From NCBI GenBank assembly GCA_019279435.1, contig JAAALK010000086.1:1054001-1118000 (forward strand): a stretch of DNA of 64,000 bases. Reading direction: 5' to 3'. How positions within the stretch are numbered: position 1 is the first letter of the stretch; each line of letters starts with the position of its first letter. The position numbers were made by a program, and so were the translations under genes. Shown here piece by piece: positions 10,536-23,032 of the stretch. Below the pieces are notes generated by a model. That model was not told where the DNA came from. It ran no database searches and saw only the letters and a program-made list of their open reading frames with translations. Source of the DNA: Zizania palustris (Eukaryota > Streptophyta > Magnoliopsida > Poales > Poaceae).

Positions 10536-10631
10536 TAGCAGTGGCGGGCATGATGACGTCATTGTGCCCGTTACTGCTATTTTCTCTTAGTAGTGGCGGA
10601 CATGATGACGTCATCCAGCCCGCCACTACTA
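10536..10631. repeat. Internal copy of CACTA subterminal repeats, two hairpins
   Basis: Two adjacent inverted repeats (10536-10579 and 10588-10631) are built from TAGCAGTGGCGGGC-type arms, the same motif as the element ends. Each loop holds the perfect palindrome TGACGTCA (10554-10561 and 10606-10613), a classic plant bZIP-type core. The block lies between the two element genes, directly upstream of the protease gene. Confidence 0.8.
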
Positions 10632-10684
10632 ATAGAGGTAGGGATTATATATATAGCATATAATACTCTTCCTACAATGACGTG

Positions 10685-10800
10685 AAACACTTAGTAGCGC
10701 AGTGGTGCGCGGGTCTCTCCTTGGGGCCATGCGGTTCGAGGTTCGAACCTCGCTGCCGGCAGGCGGTTTGAGGTTTTAACCTTGCTGTTGGCCCCAAAAA
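10685..10800 (+). repeat. tRNA-derived SINE-like sequence
   Basis: An A-box-like TTAGTAGCGCAGTGG (about 10691-10705) is followed about 35 bases later by a B-box-like GGTTCGAACC (10740-10749), which sits in the palindrome GAGGTTCGAACCTC. The spacing fits a tRNA-derived SINE head. No cloverleaf or clear tail duplication is visible, so it could be a fortuitous or fused tRNA-like remnant. Confidence 0.4.
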
Positions 10801-10919
10801 TTAAATATTTTTAAAAATTTTCTATTGATGTTTAATTAAATCCTCATTTGATCTTGAAAATTTTTTAACAATAAATGACATAATTGATTTTACAAATACG
10901 CACGCTAAACATAAATGAT

Positions 10920-13900
10920 CTAGCCTTGCACTAATTTTCCATCGCCACTGGTGCGTAGATAAGGAATCACACTACCAAATGACAGTTTTGCTTCAACTAC
11001 ATTGATCCTTGATATGTCAACGAAAAACGGCACCTCATCAAACTGATTGTATTCTTCTTTGTCTTCGACTCCATCAACTCCAACAATTCTTTGTTTTCCT
11101 AGAGCAACGATGTATTTTTTCTCATCTTTAGGATCAAGTATGTAAAATACTTGTGCCACGGATTGAGCGAGTATCCAAGGGTCATCTTTATAAGCCACCT
11201 TATTAAGGTCAACTATCGTAAACCCGTAATCATCCACCTCCACACCTTCTGAATGTCTGACCCACTGACACTTAAATACAGGGATTTCTATAGAGTTCCC
11301 GTAGTTAAGTTCCCATATTTCTTCGATGTATCCATAGTAAGCATTCTTTTGTCCAGTGCTATCTTCCGCTTCTCCTCTGACACCACTATTTTGGCGCTGA
11401 CTCTTTTGATCCTTTGCTTTGGTATAGAATGTGAAACCATTGATGTCATACGCTTGCCATGTTTTAACCATGCTCAATGGACCGTAAGACAATTTATTTA
11501 TCATCATATCTTCGTCGGTTTCTCCGATCGAAAGGTTTAGATCCCTCAGCCATGATGTGAAATAAATTTTGTGTTCTTTCATAATCCATTGTTCATCGCG
11601 ATCTTCATTCGTTTCACGAAGCTCTTGTAGGTGTTGTTCAACATATGGTCTCATAATCGCCAACTGATGCATTACACTGTAATGTGATTCTCTTATTGTT
11701 TGGTAACTATTGTCTCGTATGATTTTCTTGCCTTTAGTTCCTTTACCGGTGAGTCTTCCATGGTGTCGGGACACGGGAACTCCTATTGGTCTTCCATCTC
11801 TTATGTAATCTGCGTAGCACTCAATGACTTCCTCAGTCGTGTAGCCCTCTATCATGGAACCCTCTGGATAAGCACGATTTCGTACGTAACCCTTGAAGAT
11901 AACCATTAGACGCTCGTACGCATACATATTGTGCAGGTACGTTAGACCGAGAACAAAGATTTGGTCTGCTATATGTATCATATAGTGCTCCATAATATCA
12001 AAATATGAAGGAGGAAAGCACATCTCAAGCTGACACATAGTCTCCCTCATTTGTTTACGTCATTCATTTAACTCTTCAGTGTCGATCACCTTCTTTGATA
12101 TGACATTGAAGAAGTGACACATGCGTGTTATCACCATCTTCAGAAATGAATGTTTGACTCCTCTTACTGCGATGGCGAGGAATAGCCCAAGCATAACATG
12201 ACAATCATGAGTGTTGTAGCCGCTCATCCTCAAATCTGCTACGGAGACAATATTCTTTATATTCGTTGATAATCCTGTTGGAACTCTAATTCCATGTAGA
12301 CACCTGCAGATTGATCTTTTCTCGTCAATTGTGAGGTTATAGCTAGCAGCCGGAAGGAAAAATTTTCCATTGGCCCTTTCCTGTGGGTGAAGCTCGGGTC
12401 TAATTCCGAGAGTTTGAAGGTCCCTTCGTACTTTGAGTCCATCTTTTGATTTGCCCGGTATGTGTAACAAAATACCGATAGTGCTTTCGAAGACATTCTT
12501 CTCAACGTGCATTGTATCGATAGCATGACTAATCTCCAAATCCTTCCAATAGGGCAAATATCTAAAGAAGATCGACTGCTTTTTAAATGGAGCGTCCTTT
12601 GAAATTTTTTCAGATTTCTTCCTCTTCTTTCCGAAAACAACTTTGATATTCTTTACCATTTCGAATAGAAATTTGCCATCTCGATTTTGTGGAGGCTATC
12701 CAAGCTCGATTGTACCGTCGAAATGGTTCCTATTTCTTCGATATTTGTGGTTTTTTGGTAAAAATCTGCGGTGTCGCATATATATCGTCTTAACGAATGA
12801 TGGAAGATGCATAGATTATGTCTGGTCCACACACACTACACATGCTGTCTTTCCTTTAACCTGTCCTGTTAGGGACATGCATCCTGGGTTGTCAGCTATG
12901 GTGCAAAAGATTATGGCTCTTAGATTGAAGTGCTCTTTCTTGTGCTCATCCCACACACAGACACCATGTTCCCATAGACGTTTCATATCCTCCATCAAAG
13001 GTTCTAGAAAGATATCAATGTCATTGCCAGGTTGTTTTGGACAAGAAATTAGAGTAGTGAGCATAAGGTATTTTCTTTTATGGCACAACCATGATGGAAT
13101 GTTGAACAAGCATAGAAAGACTGGACACGTACTATGTGGGTTCCTCATCTCACCGAAGGGATTCATTCCATCCGTGCTAAGTCCCATCCTGATATTTCTA
13201 GGATCATCCGAGAAATCTGGATGGGCCAGGTCAAATGATTTCCACTGCCTAGCATCCGCAGGGTGCCGAAGTTTTCCGTCCTTCTTTCGCCCAACGAAAT
13301 GCCAGATTAATAGTTCAGCATCTCTAGGATTAGAGAACATAAGTTTCAAGCGATCAATCACCGGTAGGTACCACATTACTAAGGCTGGAACTTTCCTCTC
13401 CGTCTTTTTTCCAGTATGGTCTTCAATAACATTTTTATTCCTCTTCTGCAACCTCTTATTATTCTTCTTCTGGTGGTCATTGTAGTCCTCCACACAGTCA
13501 TTTGGACATTTGTATCGACTCGCGTTGCACTGCGGACATCTCTCTAACAATCCATACTCTTTTCAATATAGGATACAGTGGTTCGGGCATGCATGAATCT
13601 TCTGAACGCCCAAAGTCAACGGACAAATCATCTTCTTTGCTTGGTACGTATCAGATGGTAAACCATTGGATTTTGGCAAAACCTTTTTTAGGAGTTGTAA
13701 AAGATCTGAAAAACTAGTGTCAGACCATCCATTGCTGGCCTTCAGTTTCATAAGCTCAAGAATTGTGTACAACACAGTATACTGCTTATCACATCCGTGG
13801 CGTTCCTCGTAAAGAAGGTTTTTTGATGCTTTGTCAAGTGCTTCAAAGTTATCGTATCCTTTGGTTGTAGTTCTCTGCAACAACACCTCAGGCGCAACAT

Positions 13901-14336
13901 TTCGCATCAGTTCCTCCACATCAAAGGCGTCATCATCATCATGTTGATCAACATCTTCATGTGTTATGTCGGATGTATGATCACAACCTCTTCTATGTTG
14001 ATGAGCATCTTGCGGCACATCAGAATCTTCAGGAGGATTTTGGCCCATCTCACCGTGTTTTGTCCATATATAATAGTTCTTCACGAAACCATTTTTCAAC
14101 AAGTGAAATCGTATGGTTTCACGATCAGAACACGGATACATCGCTTCGTTTTTACAAACTTTACAAGGACAATATATTGCCTCTTCACTCTGACGGGAAG
14201 CATATTGTGCGGCAGCTTCAGTAAATTCAGTTACTCTGTTAAATATGCCACCACATCTCCGTCGTTGGACGAGTACATCCAGGACCTGTGCTCCATCTAA
14301 AACATATATTATTTGAAAAAATATTAATAAATTCAT
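10920..14336 (-). pseudogene. TNP2-like CACTA transposase, broken by stops
   Basis: A single minus-strand frame runs from about 14336 to 10920 with in-frame stops at 13563-13565, 12816-12818, 12696-12698 and 12060-12062. In order it shows a transposase-associated N-terminal domain (YCPCKVCKNEAMYPC), the Transposase_21 core (CPQCNASRYKCPNDC, MGLSTDGMNPFGE, SWLCHKRKYLMLT), DUF4218 (CQLEMCFPPSYFDIMEHYM) and DUF4216 near the C-terminus (VFKCQWVRHSEGVEVDDYGF). In autonomous elements this protein cuts and joins the CACTA ends. The first three stops can each be reached by one C-to-T or G-to-A change from the expected codon (for example Arg CGA at 13563). A further upstream exon may exist at 14300-14800. 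As written, no full-length transposase can be made. Confidence 0.88.
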
Positions 14337-14865
14337 TATTGTTAATTTTAGTAATTTACAAATTGAAAATATATTGATTTATTATCGCTCATAACAACAT
14401 TAATTAAAAATCCTCAATGCTTTAATTAAAACTATTTATTAAGCAGAAAAAATTATTAAATAAATTAACTATATTGGTTTCTCTCTCTCTAAACAACATA
14501 ACTCTAGATCTATAATCATAAATCAAATTAAAAAAGAGATTAAAATGATACCAATCAATATACAAGTGATGAATAATTGTGAGGAGGGTCATATTTGTTC
14601 ATTTGGGAGAAGGTAACACTGTAAATGGAAGATTATTTGAAAATTTCTATTCACAAACCCTAAATTAGTAAAACGCTAATAACTCATTGTATACATGATT
14701 AAATACAAAATAAATGTGAGATTCGGCATGGATTTACCTCCTAGAATGAGATCCTTCAAAAGAAACGAAAACAAAGCCTCCCCCTCTTTATCTAGATTTT
14801 TATCGCCATTGTACGGACAAAATTAAATGCGAACTCCGGTAGAGCTCGGGGAGGAAGAAGCTGCG

Positions 14866-14873
14866 CATTTATA
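14866..14873 (-). promoter_or_regulatory. TATA-like box upstream of TNP2 gene
   Basis: On the minus strand the sequence reads TATAAATG, 7 bases downstream of the last subterminal repeat (GCCACTACTA, 14881-14890) and about 530 bases upstream of the first TNP2 open frame. Functional assignment is inferred from position. Confidence 0.5.
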
Positions 14874-14880
14874 GCTAAAA

Positions 14881-15116
14881 TAGTAGTGGCGGTCGCAAGT
14901 GATGTCATCAATACTTTAGTGGCGGCCATATTAGCAGCGGTGGGTAGCACCAGTGCCCGCCGCTGCTATTGGTACAATAGTGGCGGTCCGGGATGATGTC
15001 AGCACCGACCGCCACTACTTTACCAACAATAGTGGCGGGCATCGATGCTATCGTCAGCACCAGCAACTGTAGTGGCGGGCATCTAATGGCCCGCCACTAC
15101 AGTGGTTTTGCCCAAC
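14881..15116. repeat. CACTA right subterminal repeat block
   Basis: Six or more copies of GTGGCGG(G/T) / CCGCCACTA occur in both orientations. The block lies directly upstream (minus strand) of the TNP2 gene and abuts a TATA-like sequence at 14866-14873. Confidence 0.8.
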
Positions 15117-15144
15117 GCCACTACAGTGATGGTTTGTAGTAGTG
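15117..15144 (-). repeat. CACTA right terminal inverted repeat
   Basis: The reverse complement begins CACTACTACAAA. It is followed by TTA at 15145-15147, identical to the left flank, which fixes the element boundary. Confidence 0.93.
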
Positions 15145-15147
15145 TTA

Positions 15148-17352
15148 AGACAATCAAAAGAGGTACTAATTATCTTCCTATTCTAGCATGTAATAGGCTA
15201 TTAGTTGTTGAAAAGTAACAGAATAAGGTTCTGATATATTGTCTTTCACATATGAGTAAAGAATATATCTATGGAGAGAAATATTTGAGTAGCCATGGTT
15301 CTCACTTTTTCGGCAGATACATAGCTCAATGGCTTGATTAGCTCAATATGTGTCTCCATGTCTGGTGTCAAGTCAATGTATTCCGTTGTTTTCTAAACCA
15401 TGCCATTAATAGCCTGTACAAATAAATAACTTGAAGAGTTATACATCACCATAGAAATTAAATTAACAGCAGTGTAGTATTGCACGCTTATAAGATACCA
15501 TACAATTTATAAGTAAATATGTCAGGTAAATGTTAAGTGTTAGATATGGTAAAACAACTTTGTGTTGTTCTGGGAGAAGAATGCATGGAAAGTGATTTTT
15601 CCAGTGAAAGTTGTAATGCACACACTACCCAGTGAAATGTTAGTTGACACAACTCTGATAGGATGTTGTGAGAACGAAAAGATAATTAACACATGACATA
15701 CAAACTCATATGTTGCCTCAAACAAGTTTAAACTGTAATCAAGTAAGAAAACGACAAACAAGCGATTTATATTTTGTTCACCATAATTTATAAAGTTGTT
15801 GCTACATAGAATTCAATTACCAAAATTATGTAAATTAGTAAGAAGCATGATATTCAGATCATAATAAGGTCAGAAGAAGCAATCAAAAACAATAGCAAAG
15901 TCTGTTTTAAATCCGTGGTAAACAGGAACTGAATGATATGGTGAGACATTTTAGAAGCTAACCATGAAATAAAACTGATACCTCCCACATTAAACTCACT
16001 ATGAATCATTTTACTCCTCCGTGTCTGGGTAACCATGAGAAAGAAAATGCACTACAGTTCTTAATCAATTTCAATATTTTAGACTTTAGATATCCTCTTC
16101 CTCTAGAGTTATTGAAGTCCTAGTTTTTCCATCATAAATTGCAATACATGATAATCAAGAGAGCAGTAACAACTTACTTTCTCATCAGTCAGTCTTCTTC
16201 TTTGGTGAATTAGAAGATGGTGGAGAATATGTAGGAGGAGCATCATGGGAGAAGCAACCACCGGGCCGTGATGGTGGACATAGAAACAGTGGAGAAAAGT
16301 TCCTCCAAGACAACATGTACATCAGATTGTAAACCATGTGCCTCAGGCTTAGCAATAGGGAATTTTGCCCACACAAAACTAAAAATGAAACCTTCTCACA
16401 TCCTATATGAACACCACATTTCTCTAGTGATCTGAATAGTACCTATAATTCATAAATATGACCTAAAGTAACAAATATACATAACTTTAAAACATAATTG
16501 AACCTGATCACAATTACCATATATACTAATAAAAACATAGAAACAAACAAACAACATAAAATGAAACATTACTGTCTCCAGCAAAGGTGCAGACCAAATC
16601 ACTGAACTGAGGCAACAAAAAAGAAGCAGGAACTAACATAAAAGATATGACATAACTGTTTTGGGTACGGCACGGGTAAGGATCAAATGCCACACAACAG
16701 TTTAACAAGCACCATAATTCAACCCAAATGTAGGTATTACAGACAGAGGCAACTAAACAAAAGACAGTTTCAAAAGCTTCTAAACAGGAAGAGACAGGTC
16801 ACAAGTTCTGTTTAAACAAAAGGGAGTTCCAAAAGTTTCTACACGAAAAGCCACAGGCCACAACGGTCCATCAAACAGTAGTTGTGCTTGCACTAAGCAT
16901 CGTTTGGCGCGCTGCATTTGGAAGAAAAAAGCAATTTAGTAAGAAAGGAGAACCATAAGAAAATGAATAGACAATGTATAAATCTTTGTACCTATCATCG
17001 ACATTCTTGTTTTTTCCTTTAAACAGTTTCTTAACAACATGTTGCACCGAAGAAGGTTGTCCTCTGAAACACAATTATAGAATCAAGGTCATTGCATGCA
17101 AAGTAGTGCCATAAATCTAGCAGGGTCAGCTTAAAAACAAACCTCTTTTTTGGAACTACTTCAGCAGGCACAGATTTGGTAGGGACAGGAAGAACCTTGT
17201 ATAAGAGGAATCAAAAGAATATGGATCACATAATGAAATGAAAGGATAGTTTACTATATCAGAGCACATTCATAAATGCAACGATGCTAAATACATGGAA
17301 ATTTTACCTCTATGGTTGTTTGGGCTGAGATTCCTTCTTAAACAATAGCAGA
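15148..17352. other. AT-rich sequence right of CACTA, unassigned
   Basis: No recognisable gene. A short minus-strand Pro/Ser-rich frame (16376-16185, FSHDAPPTYSPPSSNSPKKK) could be a 3' exon or tail of the RPA-like gene, but I cannot support that firmly. The region presumably belongs to the Helitron 3' part. I could not identify a Helitron 3' end (CTRR with hairpin). Confidence 0.4.
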
Positions 17353-20300
17353 TTATAAATTAAGTGGTGTGTCCTCTTCGAGCACTATTAGACTGCACTT
17401 ACTGGTAGGAGTGTCTGAAGTGGGGACATTGATAGTGTGTTTTATAGGAGTTGACAAGGCAAATTTATCTACAATGGTTGCATTGCTTGACGTTGTTGAT
17501 GTTGATACTATACCAGATGAAGCTTGAGATGTTTGAGGAGACCCGAGAAGAAGATTCCCTTCAAAGCATGACACAATGCTATTGACTCGAAAAGAAATTT
17601 CTCCTATTCTAAGTGTGTTCTCTGTAAAGCTTACATTCCATACAAATTCTTTCTCAATTAAGGCAGTGAGTTCATCTGGAATAAAGGCAGTTTCTTCTAG
17701 TAGACTGTCAATAAAAGCTTCAACTGGTTTCTTAGTAAGACGTTGCACATTCTTTCCAAAGAGAATAAACTAAGCATCCACAATATTATCCCCTGTTGTG
17801 AGCGTCAGCTTGTACCTACAATTTTTGTAGCCAGTCTATAATAACTTGTACACGAATCACGTATAGTCACATTGTATAGCACACGTTGTAATGAGAACCT
17901 TTCAAAGTAATCTTGCTCGATTTTATGTATGGTGTAAGTTTGTTTGTTGTGTGTGTCTTCTTAATATGGTACATCCATGAACTCTTCTTAATCTAGATTA
18001 AGTAAGATACATTTACAAGATTGATTAGGTGCTTAACGTGTAATGAATAATGTAACTTAATAAATGAGAGTATAGGATATTTTCATGACATAATCTCAAA
18101 CTGCACCTATGGATAGTTTCAGTGGGAATACAACAAGTGTAGAGACGCAATTATCAATGTTTTGCAAAATGCAATAAACACAGAACAAGTGTAAGTTCAT
18201 AAACAGTGCACAGAGCTAGGTTGAATTACCTTTTCCTACTCTTTCTTTGTTTTGGTAAATTTACTACTATGCATACTGATGGGATAATGAGATCCTATCC
18301 TGATTTGTTAAATTTCTTTTCAGGCAAGTACACACCCAACAGATTCATGAAATGAAGAAGAAAGACAAAGAGTACATAAAACTGCATGTATTTTATTGTT
18401 TGTTCTTTACAGATCTAACATAGTGATTCAATACAAATTTTGTGCATGGATTGATTTGTCGGTGTTCTGTATATACATGCATATGCATGACTCCTGTTTG
18501 TGAGACTGAGATAGAGCAAGGAGAACATTTCAATTCGCAGTCCTTTTTTAATTACATTCTATTAATGATCTGTCAACATATTCAATATTTTCCTTGGCAT
18601 GCAGCTTAGTAGGGATTTTATTCAGGACATATTAGGATGTTTATGTTCAAAACTTGTCCTTATTTTCTTTTGTTTGTGCCGTCACCCTAGCAAGTTGTTA
18701 ACTTTTTTTTTCATATTGTCATAAGATCAAATATTTTTCCATGTATGTGCTAATATGTTTTTGATCATATATATATCCCGCATTATAATTTGTTCTTTTA
18801 TTATACAATGCTCACATGTCCTGTAACAGAGATGGTTCTAAAGTGTTTTCCTTTGAGCAAGTATGTATAATATTTTTATACATATCTATTTCACAAGCAC
18901 CCTTTTTAGGAGTTGAATATAATGATGTTCATTGCAGGCGTTTTGGAGAAGTCCATAAAAACATTTTTGACAGGTATGGTAACTTCTAAACTGTGGAGGT
19001 CACTCCAAGTCTTAACTTTTTAATTGAACATGTGAATGCATTTTATTATTATGTTCTCTTCAGTTTTTCAAGTGATTATATAAGTTTGTTGGGTGTGAGT
19101 ATGCATAGCTAAAAACCTTACATGATTTGTCAGTTAACATGTCAGACTAATTCGGTTGAATAATTGGAATAATCATGCATTATGTTATTCGCATGATAGA
19201 TTGCATCTCAACAAAATGAGTTCAATCTGTAAAAAATAGTAAACATTACAAACTTCATTTGTCAGGATTAAAGGGACTGTTCAGATTAAAGTTTATGTCC
19301 CAAAATAATTTTAACTGAGATGACCCATTTGTCTAACTTTTTATTTTTCATATCCCTTTGGATAAGATTCTATCATTTCTGTTCTGTCTTATTTGGTCAT
19401 ACTATGTTACATATTTACATCTACACAACTATTAAAATTGTACTTGAGTAACTTTAGCAACATAAAGGTAGCAAAGACTATAATCCCAACACAATGAACA
19501 AAAGGACATATTTTTTATCTGTAATGACCGATTATTTCTTTGAAAAAAAGGGAAACCGTTCATGCAAAATATCCAAAACGTAGTGAAGCATAACTGAGGT
19601 GAAGCTTTCTAAACAAAAGTACCTTGGAATTGGCATGGCAATCTTGTAATAGCCAGTGCATTTGAAGCTATGACCGAATGGTTTCGCTGTTTTGTAACAC
19701 GAGCCACATGAATTGTACCACCAAGAGTTCTCGTTACAAAGTTTCCTTATAGTAACATCAACTAAAATATGAGATCTCTGTAGCACACATCAGTCATCAT
19801 AAATAAAGGGCTCAAATGGCATTAGATAAAAAAGAAACGGTACAACTCCAACGGAACTAACTCTGAACTTGTGAGGATTCATTTGTAGTTCCTCTTTGAT
19901 TGTTTTTTCATCAGCATCTTCCTGTCCAGATTGTTTAATAGAGGTCTCAGTATCGTTTAGTGGAGAGTAGTTCGCAGCGAATCTAGGCATATAAATAAGC
20001 AGCATTCAGAACATTAGGTTAGGTAGCTACATTTTTTCTAATTGGTAATCGCAAGACCTGGAAAAACATTCAGAACTAACATATTTTTTAGCTCAACTCC
20101 TTCTAGTATTGTAGGATTGATGTACCACTTACACGCAGAGCTCCCAGACAACGATAGACCTACACTTGTTACATAGTCATTAAGCTCTAAGACAATAACA
20201 AACATATACATGTCACATAGCTAGCAACATTGAAGAACATAACAATTGGCACAATAAAACACATTTTCAGAATAACACACCTGACGCAGTATAACTCTTC

Positions 20301-21207
20301 ACAGGAATTCCAACAATTAGCAAGACCTGTGGTTCTTTTTCGCTAGCTTTGATAACATCATCAACTAGAAAATATGTAGCTTTTTCACCTCAAAGGGAGA
20401 CACTCAAAGTAGCATTGCTATATATTTGGTGACACGTAATACATAAAGTAAGATCAATAACTTAACGTCAGTTAACCTAAGAAGTAAGGGAAAATGATAA
20501 ACTATAATGTCACTTTACCTTGCATCAGAGATTCGGATAGTTCTTTTAATACTATCTACATTGTGTGAATGCGGACGAAATGTAGCAATGGACTGCACTT
20601 CTGTAATTACTCCCATAACATCTATATAAAAAAAGAGAAAGAAACATCAGCAATATTAGTAAATACTATCCTAATCAATGAAGTAAAGTCAACACATACC
20701 AGTAAAGAACTCATTGTTTTCTACCAGTTGTGGCACGTCAGAGAAAGATGTAAGACTATACACAATAGTGGGGAAACGTTCAGGTACAGTGATACACTCC
20801 TCAACAGAGGTCAATTTCGTAAATGTGATCATCATCTTGTTTTTTACAGGCTTGTATTGCTTGTTTGCAGCCCTCACACGATAAGATTCAAAGTAATAGA
20901 CCTTGCCTTCTGTCAATAAAGGCTTGAACTGACCCACAGCAGGTGGGTATATCTGAGCATGAATACTATCACCCTATTTAACAAGATAGGTCACAATATG
21001 TAAGCATATGTATAAAACAAGGCACATAAAAGGTTCACAAACAATCGACTGTACTGCCCTTACATGGTCATCAACTAATATGAGGTCAGTGTGCAGGATT
21101 TTTGTGTTGTCATTGCTATCACAAAAATCCCAGAGCCTAGACACACGCACACAAAGAGGCAAATTGTCATCACCACTGAAGAGGTCAGAGATATGGATGC
21201 TACCCAT
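17353..21207 (-). pseudogene. RPA70-like gene of the Helitron
   Basis: Exons on the minus strand: 21207-21064, 20973-20700, about 20619-20519, about 20404-20283, about 20160-20095, 20005-19790, 19770-19623 and 17815-17353. Visible signatures include the OB-fold segment AQIYPPAVGQFKPLL..KVYYFESYRV, DVMGVITEVQSI, LSGSSACKWYINP, and the C-terminal zinc ribbon WWYNSCGSCYKTAKP..FKCTGYY. A tail exon reads FVWNVSFTENTLRIGEISF. RPA-like proteins in plant Helitrons are thought to coat single-stranded DNA during rolling-circle transposition. In-frame stops at 20390-20392 (expected Trp) and 17770-17772 disable it. The last intron (17816-19622) is unusually long and holds plus-strand exon-like fragments. 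Confidence 0.82.
18115..18995 (+). pseudogene. Captured host-gene exon fragments in RPA intron
   Basis: Four exon-like plus-strand pieces are bounded by plant-type splice sites. About 18115-18190 reads WEYNKCRDAIINVLQNAINTE. About 18324-18388 sits between ctttcag and gta and reads QVHTQQIHEMKKKDKEYIKL. About 18830-18860 and 18939-18972 can be joined as VLKCFPLSKRFGEVHKNIF. The second resembles, from memory, a coiled-coil segment of the plant ADIP (afadin/alpha-actinin-binding-like) family; the others I do not recognise, and they may have different sources. They lie antisense to the RPA gene inside its largest intron, which fits Helitron gene capture. No complete reading frame remains. Confidence 0.5.
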
Positions 21208-23032
21208 TGTATCCTACAATATGGCATCTATATTATTGTAGTAGTAATAACAACTAATAAATAGGCATGCAAACAAGAGACGGTACTATAGTTAGTCACA
21301 CACAATAAATGGTCTTGTATTAATAGGCACGAAGTAAAATTGAACAAAAAAAATTAAGAATGCAATGTGCACCTGTTTACTTCAGCAAACACCTCAGCAA
21401 GATGAGTGAGAAGGCTGCATATATATATATCAAATAAGTATTATAAGTTAGAGTACTTGTGCAAAGTAATAAAAATAATAAAGAAAACATTCAGTTAACC
21501 ATTATACCCCTCCTAAAGCAGCACTAAGAATCTCATGGTAGACAATGTTCCTTGTCTCCATTCCACATGAACCATTATCGTTTTCAATAAGTATCTTAAG
21601 ACCATGCCTAGTAGACGCCCTAGATACAACAACATATAATTGACCATGTGTAAAAACAGGTTTTTTGAGATATACCCCAACCTTTGAAAGTGTTTGACCC
21701 TGACTTTTATTAATTGTCATAGAATAACAGACACGAAGTGGGAATTGTCACCTTTGCAATGTGAAAGGACATTTCATGTTGGATGTACTTAGCGTAATCC
21801 AGGGAATATACACTAACTCGCCAATATTCGATCATGTTAAGATAGCACACTGCAAAAGATGTTCTCCTAGATGAAGAACCATTAAGTGTGTTCCGTTGCA
21901 AAGGCCTTTCGACTGATTTAGATTTCGAAGTAGCATAATAGTAACACCTTCTTTTAGCACAAGCTTATGTGCAGGAAAGTTGTTGGCACTAATAGAATTG
22001 AGGAATTAGGTTAGGTAAAGTAAATCAAAATTTGGTATATGTTCCGAACATTTTGCAAGGGTGTCACAGCTTAATAACTCCCTCTTCGTACCGGGAATTA
22101 AGTTTACCGCATACTCATTTATTTCATCAACAGTTGTATTATTAGGGTAGACAATAGCACATGAAGCTATATAATCACTTTTTGTATAGGAAAGGAGAAA
22201 ATCAGGATAGATTTCATTAAACAGAGGAATTATCTTATCATCATCAGTCATAATAAGTAGGTCATCAGGTATCATGATCCATGAAGGATGGCTCTCACTA
22301 TCTTTCTTAGTCGCTGGTAATAAACCATAACCTACTGCAAGCACCCATTCACTAAAATCCGCAATAGCTTTTTTCTGAAGGCAGTAAGGTAGGGTGCAAT
22401 AGCCTCATATTTACAGACAATGTAAGCACAACAACATGCTTCCATAGACTCGAGTTAATAACCGATGCATTAATAATTGTCGATCGAGAACATTTTGGCA
22501 CAACTGGTAGAATCTGCCTAAAATCACCACCTAAAACAATTGGTTTGCCTCCAAAAGGAACCGTCGCATTTGAAGCACAACCTTCAGACAATATTTCACG
22601 GGTGTATGATCTATAGCCTCGAAACAACGTCTATGAGTCATAGGGGCCTCATCCCATATAATTAACGATGTGTTTTGCAGCAGTTCAGCAAGCATTGTTC
22701 CCCTTTTATATTGCAAATGCTAGTTTCATTGATATTGATAGGTATCTTAAATCGTGAGTGAGCTGTTCGGCCTTTAGGTAGTAGCAAAGAAGCTACACCA
22801 GAAGACGCGATGGCAAGAACAATCTTGTTTGCACACCTAACCTTAGAAATTATAGCATTCCAAAAAAAAGTTTTGCCAGACACAAAGAAAAAACCAGGCT
22901 GACCAGAAATAACACATCGAATTATAGTGTCAAATATACTTTTTGATCAAAATTAAGCTGGGTAATCAAAGAATCTGCATGCTTAGACATCCTAAATGTA
23001 TCTATAATAACTTCTTCTTCCATAAGCCTATT

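Larger units (their letters stand above)
1210..15144 (-). mobile_element. CACTA (En/Spm) DNA transposon with nested LTR element
   Basis: The ends are inverted repeats starting CACTACTACAAA, matching at about 24 of 28 positions (1210-1237 and 15117-15144). They are flanked by the 3-base duplication TTA (1207-1209 and 15145-15147), the size made by CACTA transposases. GTGGCGGG-type subterminal repeats lie inside both ends. Both element genes run on the minus strand: a broken TNP2-like transposase (14336-10920) and a C48 protease-like gene (10026-6379). A gag-only LTR retrotransposon sits in the left subterminal region (1476-5943). A 1000-base run of N (8384-9383) hides part of the protease gene. 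Mobility in cis is doubtful because the transposase frame is broken, but the ends look intact. Confidence 0.95.

Noticed and set aside
10690..10760. A functional tRNA gene
   Set aside because: A- and B-box-like motifs are present, but no cloverleaf or acceptor stem could be drawn; kept only as a SINE-like remnant.
15148..17352. Helitron 3' terminus (hairpin plus CTRR)
   Set aside because: Several CTAG/CTAA-like ends exist by chance in AT-rich DNA; none had a convincing hairpin at the right distance.
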